DNA of 20,174 nucleotides from an uncultured Eubacteriales bacterium (GCA_900543085.1 UQQF01000037.1:1-20174); one strand, 5' to 3'. Counted from the stretch's first letter, positions 1-7,420 are shown. Notes: generated from the sequence alone by a model not told the origin. A program made the numbers and translations.

Positions 1-27
1 GGGCTCGGAGATGTGTATAAGAGACAG
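1..27 (+). other. Residual Illumina Nextera (Tn5) adapter sequence
   Basis: The first 27 bases equal the 3' part of the Nextera read-2 transposase adapter. Bases 9-27 are the 19-bp Tn5 mosaic end (AGATGTGTATAAGAGACAG). This is library-preparation sequence left on a contig end, not bacterial DNA, and genomic sequence starts at about base 28. The match is recalled from the published adapter sequence and is exact over the length seen. Confidence 0.97.
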
Positions 28-93
28 GGGTTCCACCCCCCGCACCCCCCGTGGGCGTGGCCGCCCACACCCCCCTCGACACGGGGGTTGATT
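28..93. other. GC-rich hairpin-forming stretch at the contig edge
   Basis: This C- and G-run-rich stretch contains an inverted repeat GTGGGCG (51-57) / CGCCCAC (62-68). An alternative, mutually exclusive pairing joins CCCCCGTG (46-53) with CACGGGGG (80-87). It could be the end of an upstream transcript. No gene is visible in it, and because it abuts adapter sequence its accuracy is uncertain. Confidence 0.3.
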
Positions 94-122
94 CTCAGAC
101 CAGTTATTTTATCATTTATTAC

Positions 123-151
123 TGGAAACTTCAACGCCTTTGAAATATAAT
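123..151 (+). promoter_or_regulatory. Candidate sigma-A promoter for mutL
   Basis: A perfect -10 hexamer TATAAT (146-151) lies 17 nt after a weak -35 TGGAAA (123-128), in an AT-rich patch that contrasts with the GC-rich surroundings. The predicted transcript would begin near 158, about 27 nt before the mutL start. It would exclude an upstream in-frame ATG at 140. Confidence 0.55.
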
Positions 152-184
152 AGAGAAAGGAATCGAAATTCAGAGAGGTGCTAT

Positions 185-2098
185 ATGCCCAGGATAAACA
201 TACTTTCCCCGCACGTGGCGGATCTGATAGCCGCGGGCGAGGTCGTGGAGAGGCCGGCGTCGGCGGTCAAGGAGCTTGTGGAGAACGCGATAGACGCCGG
301 AGCCAGGAACATAACGGTTGAAATAAACAAGGGCGGGGCGGAGCTAATCCGCGTGACGGACGACGGCTGCGGGATGTCGCCGGAGGACGCGGGCGTGGCC
401 TTCCTGCGCCACGCCACCAGCAAGCTCGCCGACGAGCGCGGCCTGGAGGCCATCGGCACGCTGGGCTTTCGCGGCGAGGCGCTGGCGGCCATATCCAGCG
501 TGTCGCACATAGAGCTGACCACCTGCGAGCGCGGCGCGATGGAGGGCACGTACATGTCCCTCGAGGCCGGGGACATACAGGAGATGCGCCCCACCGGCGC
601 GCCGGAGGGCACGAGCATAGCCGTGCGCGGGCTGTTTTTCAACACCCCCGCCCGGCGCAAGTTCCTCAAGAGCGACAAGGCCGAGGGCGCGGCCTGCCTT
701 CAGGCGGCGCTGCGCTGCGCGCTGGGACGTCCGGACGTCTCCATCCGCTGCATCCGCGACGGGAAGGAGGAGTTCTTCACCCCCGGCGACGGCCGCGCCG
801 AGAGCGCGATTTACGCCCTGCTCGGCCGCGAGACGGCGCTGGGTATGCTGCCCGTGCAGTCCGAATCCGGGCTTGACGGTATCGGCGTCAGCGGCTTCAC
901 CGGCTCGCCGGGCACGGGGCGCGGCAGCCGCAGCGCGCAGTATTTCTTCTGCAACGGCCGCCACATAAAAAGCCAGCTCCTGCAGGCGGCGATAGAGCAG
1001 GCGTACAAGGGCACGCTGCTCACGGGCAGGTTCCCGGCCTGCGTGATATACCTCAACATCAACCCCGCCGTCGTGGACGTGAACGTCCACCCGGCCAAGA
1101 CCGAGGTCAAGTTCTCCGACGAGCGCGCGGTGTTCAACGCCGTGCACTACGCGGCGCTCGGCGCGCTGGAGGCCAGGCGCGCGCCCGTGGACATGGCGGA
1201 AAAGCCGCCGGTGAAGTTCACGGCCGGAGCCGCCGCAGCAGCGGAGGAGCCGCCGCGTCCGGCGAGGAGCGCCCCGCGCTGGTCGTCCGGCTGGGCGCCG
1301 CTGGTGGACGAGCAGCGCTCCGCCCCCGTGCTGGAGCTGCACAGCCCCGGCTATCAGACGAGTATAGACCTGACGCCGCCGCCGCGCCCCATACCGGCCG
1401 AGCCGCCGCGCAGCGCATGGCGCCCGGCCCCGCCGGCGAGCGAGCGGGCGACGGCTCAGGCTCCGACCGTCGAAGCCCCGGTAGCACCCGAGCCGGAGCC
1501 GGAAGCCGAGCCGCAAAACAGCGCCCCGGCGGAGCCGGTGCGCGTGATAGGCGAGGCGCTGGGGCTGTACATCCTCGCGCAGCAGGGCGACGCGCTGGTC
1601 ATCATCGACAAGCACGCCGCGCACGAGCGGATGCTGTACGACGCGCTGATGGAGCGCGACGCGCCCGTGCACACCCAGTCGCTGCTGGAGCCGGCGACGC
1701 TGACCGTCTCGGCCGAGTGCGCCGCGTCGCTGGAGGCGAACGCGGAGGCGCTCTCCGCTCTGGGCTTTGAGTACGAGCCGTTCGGGCGCGACGCCTTCAT
1801 ACTGCGCTCCGCGCCCGCGACGCTCTCGAGCGAGCAGGCGGCGGCCTCGCTGGAGGAGGCGGCCGAAGCCCTGGCCGGCGAGCGCACGCCCGACATAGCC
1901 AACGCCCGCGCCGAGCTGATGAAGACCGTCGCCTGCAAGGCGGCCATCAAGGCCGGGCCGAGCAGCGAACCGGAGGAGATAGCCCGCCTGGCCGAGGCCG
2001 TCTGCTCCGGCCGCGTCCGCTACTGCCCCCACGGCCGCCCCGTGGCCTGGGTCCTGACCAGGAGGGATCTGGACAAGCACTTCAAGCGGATACTGTAA
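185..2098 (+). CDS. mutL: DNA mismatch repair protein MutL (endonuclease type)
   Basis: MutL couples mismatch recognition by MutS to strand incision and excision. The 637-residue product has the GHKL ATPase motifs near the N-terminus: ELVENAIDAG (30-39), DDGCGM (59-64), ATSK (77-80) and GFRGEAL (94-100). A Pro/Ala-rich linker of roughly 345-460 follows, then the C-terminal dimerisation/endonuclease domain with DKHAAHERMLYD (from D475) and CPHGRP (from C614). These C-terminal motifs mark MutL proteins that nick DNA themselves, as in bacteria without MutH. The usual final Glu of the DQHA(X)2E(X)4E motif is Asp here. The start at 185 was chosen because GAGAGGTG precedes it at the right distance and the family consensus begins here (PRINILSP). 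An in-frame ATG at 140 lies upstream of the -10 box. mutS, often just upstream, would be outside the window. Confidence 0.97.
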   Translation: MPRINILSPHVADLIAAGEVVERPASAVKELVENAIDAGARNITVEINKGGAELIRVTDDGCGMSPEDAGVAFLRHATSKLADERGLEAIGTLGFRGEALAAISSVSHIELTTCERGAMEGTYMSLEAGDIQEMRPTGAPEGTSIAVRGLFFNTPARRKFLKSDKAEGAACLQAALRCALGRPDVSIRCIRDGKEEFFTPGDGRAESAIYALLGRETALGMLPVQSESGLDGIGVSGFTGSPGTGRGSRSAQYFFCNGRHIKSQLLQAAIEQAYKGTLLTGRFPACVIYLNINPAVVDVNVHPAKTEVKFSDERAVFNAVHYAALGALEARRAPVDMAEKPPVKFTAGAAAAAEEPPRPARSAPRWSSGWAPLVDEQRSAPVLELHSPGYQTSIDLTPPPRPIPAEPPRSAWRPAPPASERATAQAPTVEAPVAPEPEPEAEPQNSAPAEPVRVIGEALGLYILAQQGDALVIIDKHAAHERMLYDALMERDAPVHTQSLLEPATLTVSAECAASLEANAEALSALGFEYEPFGRDAFILRSAPATLSSEQAAASLEEAAEALAGERTPDIANARAELMKTVACKAAIKAGPSSEPEEIARLAEAVCSGRVRYCPHGRPVAWVLTRRDLDKHFKRIL

Positions 2099-2153
2099 AT
2101 ACCCATCGTAGATACCGGCAGCCGCCGCGGTTTCATGGGGGAAAGAGTGAAAA

Positions 2154-2184
2154 CTGCCCGGGACAGTTTGCCTGTCCCGGGCAG
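2154..2184 (-). terminator. Intrinsic terminator of the degV-like gene
   Basis: A perfect 13-bp stem (CTGCCCGGGACAG / CTGTCCCGGGCAG) with a 5-nt loop begins 10 nt beyond the minus-strand stop codon. On the minus strand it is followed by TTTT and a pyrimidine-rich tract. On the plus strand it may also stop mutL transcripts, but no T-run follows in that direction. Confidence 0.75.
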
Positions 2185-2193
2185 CGGCCGGAT

Positions 2194-3036
2194 TTACTTG
2201 TGATAATATAGCACGCCCATGCACCAGGGGCCGCAGTGGCCGCTTATCGTGCAGCCGGCGGGGTTGTTGTACACCTCTTTGAACGGCTGGCACTCGAGCA
2301 CGGTCTCGCGCAGGCGCGCCCTCACGTCGTCGGGCAGGCCGGAGTCGGTGATGAACACGCGCCTGAGGTCGATGTCGTCGCGCCCCTGGAGCCTGTCGCG
2401 GATGTACTGGTGGTACGCGGCCTCTATCTTGCCGCGGTACTTCTTCGCCACGCCCATCTTGCCGTCGTGCACCTCGATGCAGGGCTTGAGCCCCAGCAGA
2501 TTGGCGCCCAGCGCCTGGATGGTGGTGCAGCGGCCGCCCTTGCGGAGATATTCCAGCGTGTTCAGCACGAAGCTGACGTCCATCTTGGGGACCAGGCGCT
2601 GCACCTCGGCGGCTATCTCCTCGGGAGAGTGTCCCGCCTTGGCCATTATCGCGGCGTCTATAACCAGCTGTCCGAAGCCGGTGGAGAGGTTCAGCGAGTC
2701 CACCACCGTGACGTTGGAAAGCTCCCCGGCGGCGATGCGGGCGTTGTTGCAGCTGGCGGAGAGCTCGCTGGAAAAGGCGACGTGGACGATGGCGTCCGCG
2801 TCCTTCAGCCACTCGGTCCACGCGGTGGTGTAGTCCGCCACGGTTACGGCTGAGGTGCTGCACAGCTTGCCGGTGCGCTCGGTGTATTCGTACATGTCCT
2901 GTGCCGTGATGTCGATGCCGTCGCGGAGGGAAACGCCGTCGCGGATGATGTACAGCGGCAGGACGCCGATGTCATATCGCTCGATAAACTCGCGCGGCAG
3001 GTCGCAGGTGCTGTCGGTCGATATCTTGACTTTCAT
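2194..3036 (-). CDS. DegV family protein (fatty-acid-binding, FakB-like)
   Basis: DegV/FakB proteins bind a fatty acid and present it to the FakA kinase, so that exogenous acyl chains can enter phospholipid synthesis. The 280-residue product starts MKVKISTDSTCDLP, the typical DegV opening with the conserved STDSTCDL lipid-pocket loop. It also has a Ser/Thr-rich segment (KLCSTSAVTVADY), the FSSELSAS segment, and the conserved FVLNTLEYLRKGGR and LLGLKPCIEV motifs of the C-terminal lobe. Length is normal for the family. The start is supported by TAAGGAGGAT ending 4 nt upstream of the ATG. The gene stands alone, convergent with mutL and divergent from miaA. No fakA is visible here, so the exact acyl ligand and partner cannot be stated. 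Confidence 0.93.
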   Translation of the reverse strand: MKVKISTDSTCDLPREFIERYDIGVLPLYIIRDGVSLRDGIDITAQDMYEYTERTGKLCSTSAVTVADYTTAWTEWLKDADAIVHVAFSSELSASCNNARIAAGELSNVTVVDSLNLSTGFGQLVIDAAIMAKAGHSPEEIAAEVQRLVPKMDVSFVLNTLEYLRKGGRCTTIQALGANLLGLKPCIEVHDGKMGVAKKYRGKIEAAYHQYIRDRLQGRDDIDLRRVFITDSGLPDDVRARLRETVLECQPFKEVYNNPAGCTISGHCGPWCMGVLYYHK

Positions 3037-3054
3037 GGATATCCTCCTTACAAT

Positions 3055-3084
3055 TTGGCAAAGACCATACTAACACAGAATTAT
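3055..3084 (+). promoter_or_regulatory. Weak candidate promoter of miaA
   Basis: TTGGCA (3055-3060) and AATTAT (3079-3084) are separated by 18 nt in the short AT-rich divergent spacer. The -10 matches the consensus at only four of six positions. It would overlap the divergent degV promoter. Confidence 0.3.
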
Positions 3085-3095
3085 CAATTTTTCCA
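3067..3095 (-). promoter_or_regulatory. Candidate promoter of the degV-like gene
   Basis: On the minus strand, TGGAAA (3095-3090) and TAGTAT (3072-3067) are 17 nt apart, with a TG dinucleotide one base before the -10 (extended -10 form). Transcription would start near 3060, just upstream of the AAGGAGG ribosome site. The match is moderate only. Confidence 0.4.
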
Positions 3096-3140
3096 CCACA
3101 ACTTGCACCACAATATCGAAGGAAGTGAGGGAGTTTGAAA

Positions 3141-4082
3141 ATGCCCCCCAAAATAGCCGTTGTCACCGGCCCCACGGCCACGGGCAAGACCCGGCTCGGC
3201 ATCGAGCTGGCGCGCAGCCTGGGCGGAGAGATCGTCTCCGGCGACTCGATGCAGATATACCGCGGCATGGACATCGGCACGGCCAAGCCGGACGCCGCCG
3301 AGCTGGCCGCTGCGCCGCACCACCTCATAGACGTGGCCGAGCCGTCGGAGGAGTGGAGCGTCTCGCGCTACGTGGAGGCCGCCGACGCGGCGATACAGGA
3401 CATCTTCGCGCGCGGGAAGCTGCCCATAGTCGTGGGCGGGACCGGGCTGTACATCGACGCGCTGGTGCGCGGCACGGAGTTCGGCGAGCGCACGCGCGAC
3501 GGGGAGCTCTGCCGCGCCGAGCTGGAGAGCCGCTACGAGGAGATAGGCGGCGAGGCCATGCTCACCGAGCTGAGCCAGGTCGACCCCGAGCGCGCGGCCA
3601 AGCTGCACCCGGCGGACAAAAAGCGCATAGTGCGCGCGATGGAGGTCTTTTTGCTCACGGGCAGGACGATGACCGAGCACGACCGCGAGACGCAGCTCAG
3701 GCCGCCGAAGTACGACGCGGCGTATATCATCCTCGACTTCGCCGAGCGCGGGCGGCTGTACGCGCGCATAGACGCGCGCGTGGATGCGATGGTCGCCGCC
3801 GGACTGTTCGACGAGGTGGAGCGCGTGTTCGCCGCCGGGGTCTCGCACACGGCCGCGCAGGCCATCGGCTACAAGGAGGCCGCGGCCGCCCTCGCCGGGG
3901 AGATAACGCGCGAGGAGGCCGTGGAGGCCATAAAGCGCGAGAGCCGCAGATACGCCAAGCGCCAGCTCACCTGGCTGAGAAAGCGCGCCGGCGCGCTGTG
4001 GATACGCTGGGACGACGAGCCGGATTTCGTCTCGGCCAAGCGGGATTCGACAGCCTTCCTGGCCGCACACGGTATAATATAA
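3141..4082 (+). CDS. miaA: tRNA dimethylallyltransferase MiaA
   Basis: MiaA transfers a dimethylallyl group to the N6 of A37 in tRNAs that read UNN codons, which stabilises codon pairing. The 313-residue product has the P-loop GPTATGKT (10-17), followed by the family signatures SGDSMQIYRGMDIGTAKP, HHLIDV, GGTGLYIDAL and AIGYKE, and a basic C-terminal RRYAKRQLTWLRK segment that contacts tRNA. Length is typical. Two starts are possible: TTG at 3135, only about 4 nt after the GAGG core, or ATG at 3141, about 10 nt after it. ATG was preferred. hfq follows 110 nt later, the miaA-hfq order known from many bacteria. Thirteen of its 21 isoleucine codons are AUA, characteristic of this genome. Confidence 0.96.
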   Translation: MPPKIAVVTGPTATGKTRLGIELARSLGGEIVSGDSMQIYRGMDIGTAKPDAAELAAAPHHLIDVAEPSEEWSVSRYVEAADAAIQDIFARGKLPIVVGGTGLYIDALVRGTEFGERTRDGELCRAELESRYEEIGGEAMLTELSQVDPERAAKLHPADKKRIVRAMEVFLLTGRTMTEHDRETQLRPPKYDAAYIILDFAERGRLYARIDARVDAMVAAGLFDEVERVFAAGVSHTAAQAIGYKEAAAALAGEITREEAVEAIKRESRRYAKRQLTWLRKRAGALWIRWDDEPDFVSAKRDSTAFLAAHGII

Positions 4083-4127
4083 TGGCGTACAAAGCGCGGA
4101 AAAAACACGTTTTGTACAATATTACTA

Positions 4128-4156
4128 TTTATATGTGCGGCGGGATGTGATATTAT
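4128..4156 (+). promoter_or_regulatory. Candidate extended -10 promoter for hfq
   Basis: TTTATA (4128-4133) and TATTAT (4151-4156) are 17 nt apart, and TG lies one base before the -10. The surrounding 60 nt are conspicuously AT-rich between two GC-rich genes. A start near 4163 would give hfq a roughly 30-nt leader of its own, in addition to read-through from miaA. Confidence 0.5.
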
Positions 4157-4192
4157 GTAAATCCACCTCCCGCCCGGCAAGGAGCGAGAGAA

Positions 4193-4432
4193 ATGGATAA
4201 AAAGAATCTGCAGGACACCTTCCTCAACCGCGCGAGAGCCGAGCGCGTGCCCGTGACTCTGTTTTTGATGAACGGCTTTCAGCTGCGCGGCGTGCTGAGG
4301 GCCTTTGACAGCTTTACTGTGGTCATAGACTCGGACGGCAAGCAGCAGCTCATCTACAAGCACGCCATCTCCACGATAGCGCCGGTGCGCCCCGTGTCGC
4401 TGGACGGCGCAGACGCGGCTCCGGCTACATAA
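4193..4432 (+). CDS. hfq: RNA chaperone Hfq
   Basis: Hfq forms a homohexameric Sm-like ring that binds small RNAs and mRNAs. The 79-residue product contains the whole Hfq core: [20 protein letters not shown] with the conserved Gln8 and Asp9, the Sm1 strand region [19 protein letters not shown], and the Sm2 motif YKHAIST (55-61). The C-terminal tail is short and acidic/Ala-rich, as is usual in Firmicutes, unlike the long tails of enteric bacteria. AAGGAGCGAG provides the ribosome site. Its TAA stop shares one base with the ATG of the next gene (TAATG), which suggests translational coupling to the HlyD-like protein. It sits directly behind miaA, which supports the assignment. Confidence 0.97.
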   Translation: MDKKNLQDTFLNRARAERVPVTLFLMNGFQLRGVLRAFDSFTVVIDSDGKQQLIYKHAISTIAPVRPVSLDGADAAPAT

Positions 4433-5229
4433 TGGCGCGCTCGGAGCTTGCGATGAGCGCTGCGGCGGCGCTCATCCTGGTGGCGGCGGCCTCGTGGCTG
4501 GCCTTCCCGCGCGGCTCCGCCGCGGAGACAGGCTCCCCGCCGCCGAGCGAAGACCCCGGCGTGAGCGTCCGGGTTGAGGGGATAGTCATACGCGACGAGA
4601 CGGCGATCGCCGAGCCGGAGGGCGAATACGCGGTGCTCGCCCCGGGCGGCGAGCGCGTCGCGGCCGGCACTCCGCTGCTGGCCTGCTCCGACAGCCGCGA
4701 GGGCTTGATCCAGGCCGTGCGCGACGCGGGTCGCGACGGCGGCGCGCTCACCTGGGCGGCGCTGCGCGAGGCGACGAGGGCTGCCTCCGCCGGCGACGGG
4801 GACGGGGGCTTCCTGCTCCCGGCGCTTTACGCCGCGGACACGCACGCCGGTTACACGCTGGTGACCGCGCCGGAGAGCGCCATCTGGTTGACGGAGACCG
4901 ACGGGTACGAGCATTTCACCCCCGCCGCGCTGGAGAACATCGGCGTGAGCGCGCTGCGCGAGCTTATGGACGCCGAGCCCGAGGGCATACCCGCCGCCGG
5001 GAAACTGGTTTTTTCAAACGTCTGGCGCTTCGCCGCGCTGCTGAGCGCGTCGGTTCCGCTGCAAAGCGGAGACGGCGCGGAGCTGGACTTCGGCGCCTTC
5101 ACGGTCACCGCCGACGTGGAGTATGTCAGCGAGAGCTGCGGCGGCGAGCGCGCCGTGGTGTTCGTGACGGACGAGGCGCCCTCGGCCGCGGCGGCGCTGC
5201 GCCGCGCCCGGGCGCAGCTGCGCCGCTGA
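4432..5229 (+). CDS. Membrane-anchored HlyD-like protein of the sepF region
   Basis: The function is not established. The 265-residue product starts with a hydrophobic segment at about 8-26, consistent with a single N-terminal membrane anchor or uncleaved signal, then a Pro/Ser-rich stretch. An extracytoplasmic domain follows that resembles the lipoyl/HlyD half-motif found in clostridial proteins encoded near yggS/sepF: VEGIVIRDETAI (48-59), then an ERVAAGTPLLA hairpin, and later a GKLVFSNVWRFAALL segment. Long coiled-coil hairpins of true efflux adaptors are absent, and no inner-membrane transporter is adjacent. It starts on the last base of the hfq stop and has no separate strong ribosome site, so it is probably translated by coupling. 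It may act in envelope or division functions with the downstream sepF/divIVA genes, which is inference from location. Confidence 0.7.
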   Translation: MARSELAMSAAAALILVAAASWLAFPRGSAAETGSPPPSEDPGVSVRVEGIVIRDETAIAEPEGEYAVLAPGGERVAAGTPLLACSDSREGLIQAVRDAGRDGGALTWAALREATRAASAGDGDGGFLLPALYAADTHAGYTLVTAPESAIWLTETDGYEHFTPAALENIGVSALRELMDAEPEGIPAAGKLVFSNVWRFAALLSASVPLQSGDGAELDFGAFTVTADVEYVSESCGGERAVVFVTDEAPSAAAALRRARAQLRR

Positions 5230-5296
5230 CATCAGGATTGCCCATATATCGCCGGGCTCGCCGGCGTCTGCCCTTGGAACAAAGGAGATAGATAGA

Positions 5297-5998
5297 ATGT
5301 CAATGTCGATAGCGGAAAACGTCGCCGCCGTAAGGGCGCGGATAGACGCCGCGGCTCAGGGGCGGCGCGTGCTGCTGGTGGCGGCCAGCAAGATGAACGG
5401 CGCCGAGCGCGTGCGCGAGGCCGTGGCCGCCGGCGTGGACGCCTGCGGCGAGAACCGCGTCCAGGAGCTTGTGGAGAAAAACGCCCAGGGCGCCTACGAG
5501 GGCGCGCCGCTGCACTTTATAGGGCACCTGCAGAAGAACAAGATAAAGTACCTCGTCGGCGTGGCCGACCTCATAGAGTCCGTGGACAGCGAGGCGCTGC
5601 TCACGCTGATAGACCGCAGGGCTGAGAAGCTGGACGTCGTACAGGACGTGCTGCTCGAGGTCAACATAGGCCGCGAGGCGGCCAAAAGCGGGCTTGCGCC
5701 GGAGGACGTGGCGAAAACCGTGGAATTTGCCTCTCCGCTGGAGCACGTCCGGGTGCGCGGACTGATGGCCATACCCCCCGCGGCGGCCTCCCCGGACGAA
5801 ACGCGGGCATATTTTGCCGCGATGCGCGAGCTTTTTATTGACATCGGTGAGAAAAAATACGATAATACCCCTATGGACTTTTTGTCCATGGGTATGAGCG
5901 GCGACTTTGAGGCCGCCATAGCGGAGGGCGCGAACATGGTTCGCGTCGGCTCCGCAATATTCGGGGCCAGGGACTACTCCCGGCCAGTTGGGAGATAA
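5297..5998 (+). CDS. yggS: YggS/PROSC-family PLP homeostasis protein
   Basis: This family binds pyridoxal 5'-phosphate in a single TIM barrel, helps balance cellular PLP, and has no established catalytic reaction. The 233-residue protein has the PLP lysine in LLVAASKMNG (K32) and the family signatures CGENRVQEL, HFIGHLQKNK, LLEVNIGREAAKSG, VRGLMAIPP, and the phosphate-binding end FLSMGMSGDFEAAI...VRVGSAIFG. Length is normal. AAAGGAGATAG precedes the ATG by a suitable distance. It is followed after only 3 nt by sepF, the standard pairing in Gram-positive division clusters (ylmE-ylmF in Bacillus). A 67-nt spacer separates it from the HlyD-like gene. Confidence 0.96.
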   Translation: MSMSIAENVAAVRARIDAAAQGRRVLLVAASKMNGAERVREAVAAGVDACGENRVQELVEKNAQGAYEGAPLHFIGHLQKNKIKYLVGVADLIESVDSEALLTLIDRRAEKLDVVQDVLLEVNIGREAAKSGLAPEDVAKTVEFASPLEHVRVRGLMAIPPAAASPDETRAYFAAMRELFIDIGEKKYDNTPMDFLSMGMSGDFEAAIAEGANMVRVGSAIFGARDYSRPVGR

Positions 5999-6001
5999 GA
6001 G

Positions 6002-6580
6002 ATGGGATTTCTCGACGAACTGAAAAAACTGACCCACCCGTACGACGACGATGACGATGACTTCTTCGGCTCGGCGTCCGACGATCAGCCTGCTTCGGAG
6101 CAGGAGGAGACAAAGAGCGAGCGCAGAGCCAGCTTCTTTTCCACCCCCGAGGAGGCCGAACCGGAGAGCTACGGCATACCGGCTGCGCCGCGCGCGAAGC
6201 CGGCTTTCCGAATACCCAGGCGGGAGCAGCGCCGTCAGGCCGACGCCGCCGATGCCGCAGAGGCTCAGGCGCAGCGCGCAGGCCGGGTCGCTCCCGCGAA
6301 CGCGAAGCCCCAGATGTCCATGGCCACTCCGACCAGGTTCGAGGACGGGGCGCGTCTGGCAGACAGTCTGCTGGAAGGACGCACCATCCTGCTGAATCTG
6401 GAAAAGGCCAACAAGGTTGACGCGCGACGCCTGCTCGATTTCATGAGCGGCGCGGCGTATGCCCTTCAGGGTTATGTCCGGCGCGTCTCCGGCAGCATCT
6501 ACCTGGTCGTACCCAACGGCGAGGAGGTAACCGACTCCGACGCCATGAACCAGATGGAAAGCAGCGGCGTGTTTTTCTGA
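6002..6580 (+). CDS. sepF: Cell division protein SepF
   Basis: SepF tethers FtsZ to the membrane and organises the septal ring. The 192-residue product opens with an amphipathic membrane-binding sequence (MGFLDELKKLTHPY), followed by a run of acidic residues and a low-complexity Ala/Glu/Arg linker to about residue 100. The conserved SepF domain lies at about 108-180: LADSLLEGRTILLNLE, ARRLLDFMSGAAYAL and GSIYLVVPNGEEV. The linker is longer than in Bacillus, but the domain is complete. GGAGATAAGAG, which overlaps the end of yggS, serves as ribosome site, and the 3-nt spacing implies one transcript with yggS. The usual downstream genes ylmG and ylmH are not present between sepF and divIVA. Confidence 0.96.
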   Translation: MGFLDELKKLTHPYDDDDDDFFGSASDDQPASEQEETKSERRASFFSTPEEAEPESYGIPAAPRAKPAFRIPRREQRRQADAADAAEAQAQRAGRVAPANAKPQMSMATPTRFEDGARLADSLLEGRTILLNLEKANKVDARRLLDFMSGAAYALQGYVRRVSGSIYLVVPNGEEVTDSDAMNQMESSGVFF

Positions 6581-6628
6581 GCCGGGCTGCAAGCGACAAC
6601 TTCGACACCACAGGCGGTATCCGAAGGC

Positions 6629-6646
6629 CGCGCCGGCTCCGGCGCG
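6629..6646 (+). other. GC hairpin in the sepF-divIVA spacer
   Basis: An 8-bp perfect inverted repeat CGCGCCGG / CCGGCGCG with a 2-nt centre lies in the 108-nt spacer, upstream of the AT-rich TTTAATAAT and the divIVA ribosome site. There is no immediate T-run. It may be a partial terminator or an RNA-processing structure, but the evidence is only the base pairing. Confidence 0.35.
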
Positions 6647-6688
6647 CGACGGACGCGCCTTTAATAATCAGGGAAGGAAGATAGAGAC

Positions 6689-7330
6689 ATGACCCCTCAG
6701 GACATCCGGGAGAGGACTTTTGAAAAGGCCGTATTCGGCGGCTATGACATGGCCGGAGTGGACGACTTCATGGAGGAAGCCGCCGCAGCTCTGGAGAATT
6801 TGCAGCGTGAGAACTCCACGCTCAAGGCCAAGCTCAAGGTGCTCGTCGACAAGATAGAGGAGTACCGCGCAAGTGAGGACGCCATGCGCATGACCCTCCT
6901 CAGCGCCCAGAAGCTCTCCAACCAGATAGAGAGCGAGGCCAAAGAGCGCGCGGACAAGCTCGTCTCCGACGCCCAGGCTAAGTCCGACGAGGTTCTCGGC
7001 TCACTCCAGACCGAACGCGAGGCCGAGGAGCGCAGGCTCGACGAGGCGCGCAGCGCGCTGGAGCGCTTCTATTCCGACGCCCGCGAGGTCTGTGCCTACA
7101 CATTGGATACGCTCAAAAAGCTCGAAGCCGGCATACTGCCCAAGAAGGCAGACAGGAGCGAGAGCGTGGACGACACCGTCCGCAGCATAGAACGCAGCGT
7201 GGAGCGCATACCCGACGAGCCGGAGCCGAAGATAGACGTCGGCTCGGTCATGGATGACGCCGCGCCGCGCGAGACTATTACCCCCGACGACGTCACCCGC
7301 CTGTTCGACATGGGCAGCAGCGACCGCTGA
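6689..7330 (+). CDS. divIVA: DivIVA-family septum/pole protein
   Basis: DivIVA proteins bind negatively curved membrane at septa and poles and recruit division or growth factors. The 213-residue product begins with the conserved DivIVA N-terminal domain: MTPQDIRERTFEKAVFGGYDMAGVDDFMEE. A long heptad-rich coiled coil follows at roughly 30-145, rich in Glu, Lys and Ala. The C-terminus (about 155-213) is acidic and likely disordered. The PQDI...F......GYD..DVD pattern and position behind sepF and before ileS match the Firmicutes cluster. GGAAGGAAG supplies the ribosome site. Six of eight isoleucine codons are AUA, in contrast to the next gene, ileS. Confidence 0.94.
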   Translation: MTPQDIRERTFEKAVFGGYDMAGVDDFMEEAAAALENLQRENSTLKAKLKVLVDKIEEYRASEDAMRMTLLSAQKLSNQIESEAKERADKLVSDAQAKSDEVLGSLQTEREAEERRLDEARSALERFYSDAREVCAYTLDTLKKLEAGILPKKADRSESVDDTVRSIERSVERIPDEPEPKIDVGSVMDDAAPRETITPDDVTRLFDMGSSDR

Positions 7331-7420
7331 CGCCGCCGCGCGGCCGCGGCTGCGGCTGCGCTTCGGCGCTTTTGCGCCGAGCAAAAAGCAATTGAAATTC
7401 AGAGAGGAAGAAAAAACAAA

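Noticed and set aside
1..27. Tn5 mosaic end as evidence for a natural transposon
   Set aside because: The sequence continues into the engineered Nextera adapter, lies exactly at the contig edge, and no transposase is present.
140..184. Upstream ATG start for mutL
   Set aside because: It overlaps the candidate -10 box, lacks a ribosome site, and adds 15 residues not typical of MutL.
344..2863. Long 839-codon open frame on the minus strand over mutL and degV
   Set aside because: It spans two well-supported genes, is low-complexity Arg/Ala/Gly/His-rich, and matches no family. Long antisense frames are expected at this G+C.
7363..7380. Hairpin TCGGCGC-TTTT-GCGCCGA as a terminator before ileS
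   Set aside because: The stem has only 7 bp, is followed by A-rich rather than T-rich sequence, and lies within an apparent operon.
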